NCBI RefSeq assembly: GCF_001540865.1
Contig: NC_033629.1
Location: 11,805,607 to 11,869,606 of the forward strand
DNA from: Ananas comosus
Lineage: Eukaryota > Streptophyta > Magnoliopsida > Poales > Bromeliaceae
Direction of reading: 5' to 3'
DNA length: 64,000 nt
Each line of letters begins with the position of its first letter. The stretch's first letter is position 1. The position numbers and the translations under genes were made by a program. Below, in pieces: positions 59,445 to 64,000 of the stretch. The notes below the pieces were generated by a model. It made no database searches. It saw only the letters and a list, made by a program, of their open reading frames with translations, and was not told where the DNA came from.

Positions 59445-60976
59445 AGTCGGAGGTACGGTTGAGCATTGTTTACGAACGGATCCTCTCTTATTTTGAAGGG
59501 TGTTTGTAATAGCCCTAATGAGATGTGAATGGCGGATTAGGAATGTGTCACTAGTTTAGTATTTTCATTATATATACTTGCGATCGGGCTCAGAAAACTA
59601 TAGCATTGTCTCTTTATGTCGAAGCTCGGTGAGTCGGTGATTATGCAATTAAGCCCTCGTATTTATGCATTTAGTGGTACTTGATTTTTCTATTTCTGAG
59701 ACTTTCATGAATATGCTAGATTATTATTATTATGTGGCCTGTGGTTGGTATGAGTATGATTGGTATTGAGCATAGCAAAAGGAAGCAATACTATCTCAGT
59801 ATTCAGCATTTTAGCATTTTAAATATTCCTACTGGTATAGCATAGCATAGTTTAACTATGCTACATTTTTAAGGTTGTTCAAACAGGACCTTAGTTTCAT
59901 TTGGCCATAAATTGTTACATATTTATCAACTAGAAGGGAGAATGGGTGATCCTGGGAGGAGTTCCACTGACAACAAAGAACAAATTTTACATTGAGAGGA
60001 TAGGAAACAGAGCATGATATATCTACAAAGTCCTCAGAATTATATATGTTTTTTTTCTTTATTTTTACTCAATCATAAAATAGCAACAGTTTGTTTGCTG
60101 TAGTTTCTGTCCTTTTCTTTTTGTGTTGTTTTTTGGGTTAAATCAGTCTCAGACAAGATGTTTAATTCTCCGTGGCGACATACTGTTTCATTTTTATGTG
60201 TTTTTTGGGTATTTTAACCTGCATTGCAAGTATAAATATGCACGAATTTGAGAATATTGTTTAGTTATCTGTAGTTGCTTCTGTATAATGTAGTTGAACT
60301 TCACAGAGAGAGATTCAACTGGTGAATTTTGATTTACATTTAAATCGATGTAGATTCAAAATGAGAAGTTAGAACAATTTTATACCTAAGATGATATCAC
60401 ATAACTCCATATATAACATAACAAAACTTGCAAAATATGTTGTTTAAATTATAAATTAATTTCGTGAAATGTGATCTCTGTAAAATTACAATTTACCCAC
60501 ACGAGCGACACGCGAGTCAGAGAAGAGTTGATGTGTAAATTGAGATTAACGTGTTAAAATTAAAATTTTTTTGGTTATTTTTGTAATTATAATTTTATAG
60601 GAGTTATTGGATGCAGGGTCCTAACACTGTGTATGTAACAACAAACAAAATCGAGACATTCTGGAAGCCTCTTGACACTACTACACTGATGTTTCTAACA
60701 AGGTTGGCATTTGCTTCCCGCAGTGTAATGTTTTTTGTCTTTTGACACTTACCGGTCAAATGGACGGCTAGGGTGCAACTCATTTGTTCAACAAACCGAG
60801 GCCACGTGGTCAAAATATGACGGTCGTGATATAGACTGGTTAAAAAAAAAGATTTTTTTTTCTTTTTTTATGAATATATATACAATTCGATCACGTATCA
60901 AATTAGGAGATGTACGAGGATTTGGTGGTGATGATCAAGTGGCGGAACATGGTTTTTCTATCTATCAACACTGCGA

Positions 60977-61046
<70 letters not shown>

Positions 61047-61289
61047 CAGTACACACTTATCGAGTAGTAATTACCATTTTCATAAATTAAAGGATAAAAC
61101 TTTAATTTTCTCCTTCTTTGTGAATTTTGTTAAGAAAATTATATTTAATTATTGTGATATGATAGTTAAATATAATTAATTCGATTACAGAGTAATAATA
61201 AAATTAAAATGAGCTGAATCACACAAAAAAAAAAGAAAAAAAAGAGCACAAAACAAAAAAAAACAAAACAAAACAAATTAGAATATTGA
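59445..61289. other. Spacer after the HRLI gene
   Basis: First part is 3'-UTR of HRLI. CACGTG at 60803-60808. A (TA)n microsatellite of about 65 bases at 60978-61043 creates false open frames. A-rich run at 61223-61275. No further gene seen. Confidence 0.55.
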
Positions 61290-61704
61290 TACATGGCATG
61301 CATCCACAGCCGGGGTAAAAACAAAATAAAAGAGAGCACATGGCATCCACAGCCGGCACGTGCCTCACAAATCCAGCCGAAGCTGCGGATCGAAACAAAA
61401 GTGAGTCCTCATAATACGCAAGGTTTCCACCAAGTTCGTGTGTCTCTTTATTCATTTCATTTTTATTTTAATTTTAATTTAATTACCGCCACCCGCCGAA
61501 AGAGACCCACATAGGAAATGTACATCAATTTTTTTCAACACACGCATCTCTCTCTCTCTCTCTCTCTCTCTCTAGATGTGTGTGTATATATATATATATA
61601 TATTAATTATAATTCCTCATCACACTATTTTTATATCTACATCTATCAATCAATATTCTTGGTTTACCCTCCTACGACAATTAACGCTCTGCTTGCTTTT
61701 GGGA
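61290..61704 (+). promoter_or_regulatory. Upstream region of the 99-residue gene
   Basis: CATGGCATCCACAGCCGG-like sequence occurs twice (about 61293 and 61339). The G-box GCACGTGCC is at 61356-61364. A (CT)n run (61549-61575) and a (TA)n run (61585-61601) lie before the ATG at 61705. Confidence 0.45.
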
Positions 61705-62004
61705 ATGGATGCAACAGAAGAGAGCATGCAGAAAAACAGCAAGCTGCAGCGGCAGAAGAGCCGGCTCCAGATGCAGGCGCCATCCGCCATCCAGGTTGGC
61801 CGCGCCGAGCCCGCCGCGGTAGCCGAGTGGAGGGCCGCCATCCCCCTCCTCTCCCCGCTCGACGTCTCGACTGCAGCGGCGGCGGCGGCTGCAGACGAAG
61901 TAAAAGCCGCCGACGGCGGCGCGTGGAGGCATCCGGCCGCTCCGTTTTACTACGAGCCCGTGCCCGGAAATGCGCCGGCCTTTGTCTTCTCGTACTGTGC
62001 GTAA
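61705..62004 (+). CDS. Uncharacterised small plant protein, 99 residues
   Basis: One-exon frame with the GC-rich codon use of real exons here, in contrast to its AT-rich surroundings. I cannot name a function. The N-terminus is basic and Gln-rich (KLQRQKSRLQMQAP), followed by AEWRAAIPLLSPL, an alanine run of 7, and WRHPAAPFYYEPVPG near the C-terminus. The blocks EWR-AIPLLSPL and W-HPAAPFYYEP look conserved and remind me of small unnamed plant proteins, but I could not check this. No signal peptide or membrane segment. The start was chosen at the first ATG in GC-rich sequence; an open stretch upstream consists of dinucleotide repeats. A second Met is at residue 8. Confidence 0.65.
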   Translation: MDATEESMQKNSKLQRQKSRLQMQAPSAIQVGRAEPAAVAEWRAAIPLLSPLDVSTAAAAAAADEVKAADGGAWRHPAAPFYYEPVPGNAPAFVFSYCA

Positions 62005-64000
62005 CTCGCTGGGTATTGCTTTGCTCACTCCTGTTTACTTATAAGTAAAAGAATTACCGCCGCGATGTTTCGTATGATTCACATGCAAGTGAAAAGAAAT
62101 GAGCAAAGCATTTTTCTCATTCCACGAGAATTTTTAGTGCCCTCACAGTTTCCTGTGCTGTAAATATTACTATCAACAAAATAGCAGTGCTTTTAAATGT
62201 GTAAGAGCCCTTCAAAAAAGATGCCACTTCCAACTTCAAACTTGTGAGTGCAAATCATGCCATGTCTCAAAATCCAGTTATTAATTACATTTTTTTTTTT
62301 TAAACTAATTGTTGAACAAGGAGTGTTGTGTATGAGCTCATTAGAGAGCCCCATATGACAGGCCAGTAGAGCATGGCATATTTTTTTAGATCTCTGGTAT
62401 CTAAGCAGGGGAATTTTGAGACTTGCATAGGAATACTAAAGTAGCATTTTGAAAATTTCGATTATGTATTGGTTACAAAATTTGTATGGTGCATGCATCT
62501 TGTTCCTACATAAAGAATCCAACTGTTTGTCCTCAATTCCACTTACAGAAGGATAGAGAAAAAATTAAAAAGATTTAGGCCTAATTTGATAATATGGTGA
62601 CCAAAAGTATTGCTTCATACTACAAATACTCAAAAAATTTAAAATAAAATAAGTTTAATATAAAAATAATGTTTCAAGTTATCATATTTCCAAACTAGGC
62701 CTTAGTATCTTACAACCTACACAGCCAGAAAAGAAAAAGGAAAAAAAGAAAAAAAGAAAAAAATATTGTGTGCTTGAAACTATGGGAGGCCCTTTTCAAC
62801 TGTTGCTAAGATGCTCTGTGCTCTTTTATGTACTACTGTCATGTGGCTTTTATTATGACAACACATTAAAAGAAAAGGCATTGTTGATAAGAATAAGACA
62901 GGTAAACAGTCAAACTGACTAATATGTGGCCAATATAGGAAGTAGAAGATAAATGAAGGACGAAGAGAACAGTAAGGCTAAAGCTTCTACCCTACGAAGA
63001 GAACAGTACGGCTAATGAAATAAACGAAGCGGGTAGCGTGCTACCTATCTCTCAAAAAACTTGGTCCCTATAACTTCACCACTTGTAGTCTATTTGCACA
63101 AAAGAGATCAAACTTGCAATTATCACCGGGTTGTTAATTTAGACTCGTGCTGAGAAGTTTCGACCATGAAGCAACATGCTTAAGGATAACATTCTTATTT
63201 ACAAGAAAAGGTAACAAAAGAGACCAGTTTCACTAAAACTTGTAGATTTACAAGGATAATATGTTAGATCAGCATGCAATATACGAAATTTCAACCATAC
63301 CATAAGCTGATGCGCATATCAATAGCAAAATGCACCAACTCTTGAGGGGTCAAACTATACCTCTCTCGGTCCAAAATTTATGCTAAAAATGTTACTCTTT
63401 ATATAGTAGTCACCTCTTGTGATGAAATCTCACCTTCAGCAAGAACTGCATCTTGACCTGGCACAGAAACCAAATTCAAGATCTAAGCATGGTATGCATG
63501 CACCAATATTATGCCAGAAAAACAGAAAAATGACGCCAAAATTAAGAATACTAAAACTAGAATCAAGACAATTCAAATCGAAATGTTACAAAGGGGCAAA
63601 TGCAAGCTGCATTTTAAGGAATTCAAAAGCATTATTAAAGACTAGGATTGAAAAATGAACAAGAATAATCACAAGTATGGCATACGTATACATTCTACAT
63701 AATTGGAAAGTCCGACTTCCCCCAAGATTCAGTAAATTTGAAAAATGAAAATTGGAAATAGCTCACTTAATGGTAAAAAAAAATGCAATATAAAACGTAT
63801 ACAGGAAACACATCTAATTTTTTGTTTCATTTTCTGAATAAAAAACATTACAATGATACCGAATATCTCCTTTAAGTTCTCAAATTATTTGAATAAAAGA
63901 TACTTAATTCAAAGATTTTCTCTAATTGGTTGTCAATATTCACATCAAGCAAATAATATAGAGAACTATTCAACTAACAGAAGTCCACAAATTAAACATA
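62005..64000. other. 3' flank and spacer to window end
   Basis: AT-rich. 63012-63058 is a 3' tail of the SINE family (ATGAAATAAACGAAGCGGG then CTATCTCTC). On the minus strand a possible mini-exon of 24 nt (about 63435-63458) is bounded by CCAG and GTGAG, so a gene on the minus strand may run off the right edge; this is weak. Confidence 0.4.

Noticed and set aside
60735..61179. Open frames with long Ile-Tyr repeats
   Set aside because: They are produced by the (TA)n microsatellite.
63435..63458. 24-nt mini-exon on the minus strand
   Set aside because: Splice-like borders alone are weak, and no neighbouring exon was found in the window; kept only as a remark.

Overview
This is nuclear DNA of a flowering plant, most likely a monocot. 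First coding exons are very GC-rich and sit in AT-rich non-coding DNA, genes carry GT-AG introns, and the spacers are packed with SINEs, LINE tails, MITEs, Mutator-like elements, a solo LTR and Helitron-like ends. A bromeliad such as pineapple is my guess, but the sequence alone does not prove it. There is no operon, CRISPR array or rRNA gene.

Left part (1-25 kb): three BAHD acyltransferase loci. BAHD-1 (minus, 1155-2570) is an intact intronless gene. BAHD-2 (minus, 7401-8595) is a pseudogene with an internal deletion, a frameshift and a repeated 3' tail. BAHD-3 (plus, 23053-24627) has two exons. BAHD-1 and BAHD-3 share a block of about 275 bp that is almost identical, while the rest of the two genes is diverged. 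This looks like gene conversion, and one block edge falls on a frameshift. Between them lie a Mutator-like element carrying a reductase gene fragment, a TRIM-like tandem array, LINE and SINE copies and a large foldback element. Copies of the 3' flank of BAHD-3 recur on both sides and suggest that more BAHD copies once existed.

Middle part (25-31 kb): transposons only (miniature and kilobase-size TIR elements, a LINE end with zf-RVT domain, MITEs).

Right-centre (31.5-50.6 kb): a cluster of Fe(II)/2-oxoglutarate dioxygenases of the ACC-oxidase-homolog (E8/2A6/BX6-like) type. One inverted pseudogene (2ODD-A) is followed by three intact tandem genes on the plus strand (2ODD-B, -C, -D), each with three exons and the same splice phases. 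Helitron, Harbinger-like, SINE and LTR insertions separate and differentiate them. A solo LTR with a dense heat-shock-element-like array lies in the 3' region of 2ODD-C, and a TA-repeat TATA box is present only in 2ODD-B.

Right end (53-64 kb): a five-exon gene for an HR-like lesion-inducing (HRLI) membrane protein, and a one-exon gene for a 99-residue plant protein I cannot name. Acyltransferases and dioxygenases side by side could form a specialised-metabolism cluster (oxidation followed by acylation of a small molecule), but tandem duplication of two unrelated families could also explain the layout. Several single N bases sit beside duplicated sequence and mark likely assembly joins, so some duplications must be read with care.
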